Origin: Burkholderiales bacterium
GTDB lineage: Bacteria > Pseudomonadota > Gammaproteobacteria > Burkholderiales > UBA11063
DNA length: 7,330 bases
Assembly (NCBI GenBank): GCA_026461645.1
Contig: JAPJMP010000224.1
Coordinates: 1 to 7,330, forward strand
Reading direction: 5' to 3'
Positions 7,243-7,330 of the stretch are shown here, piece after piece. A program made the position numbers and the translations under genes. How positions within the stretch are numbered: position 1 is the first letter of the stretch; each line of letters begins with the position of its first letter. Below the pieces are notes generated by a model. The model searched no databases and was not told where the DNA came from. It was given only the letters and a program-made list of their open reading frames with translations.

Positions 7243-7330
7243 TATTTTCACAAAAATATTATGCATCCGCAATTTTAACTTGCAAAAATCTTCACTATAT
7301 CCCGTATATTGCATAAATATGTATAAGTGA

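Noticed and set aside
7267..7284. GCAA...TTGC hairpin upstream of the promoter
   Set aside because: The stem is only four base pairs and lacks a proper T-tract, so it is not a credible terminator or regulator.
7292..7330. Imperfect inverted repeat: TCACTATA at 7292-7299 and TATAAGTGA at 7322-7330
   Set aside because: The arms are short, differ by one inserted base, and reach the window edge. Such matches are common in DNA this AT-rich, so I do not call an operator.

Overview
The window is one strongly AT-rich operon read entirely on the minus strand: six consecutive genes for making, transferring and flipping surface-glycan sugars. There is a probable start of a seventh gene at the left edge. 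The genes look proteobacterial. The dehydrogenase is most like the WlbA proteins of Bordetella and Chromobacterium as I remember them, and the transporter has the architecture of PglK-type flippases. I cannot name the organism. The AT-richness would suit a low-GC proteobacterium, but that is inference.

Layout in transcription order (right to left). Positions 7153-7330 are an untranslated leader with an extended -10 promoter candidate at 7234-7242. Next come a WlbA/WbpB-type sugar-nucleotide dehydrogenase (6091-7152), GDP-mannose 4,6-dehydratase gmd (5010-6077), GDP-L-fucose synthase fcl (3908-4972), a PglK/MsbA-like ABC half-transporter (2085-3893), a GT-B glycosyltransferase with a GumK-like donor-site motif (985-2085), and a family-4 glycosyltransferase that stops early (65-970). 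A spacer of about 60 bases (4-64) follows, then a ribosome binding site and ATG at the very edge. Gaps between genes are short (13, 37, 14, -1 and 14 bases), which supports a single transcript.

How the genes work together. Gmd and Fcl turn GDP-mannose into GDP-L-fucose. The WlbA-like enzyme probably oxidises C3 of UDP-GlcNAcA, the entry step to 2,3-diamino-uronic acids, but the aminotransferase and acetyltransferase that complete that route are not here. The glycosyltransferases would add sugars to a lipid-linked glycan on the cytoplasmic face, and the ABC transporter would flip it. The result could be an O-antigen-like polymer, a capsule repeat or a protein-glycosylation oligosaccharide; the window does not decide which.

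The points most worth a second look are the truncated GT4, which lacks two active-site elements; a T9-C-A9 tract inside the GumK-like gene; a four-codon ORF bridging the last two genes; and a drop in GC content (hand count about 37% to 28%) from the sugar-nucleotide end to the transferase end. I saw no tRNA, rRNA, CRISPR array, insertion sequence or convincing terminator.
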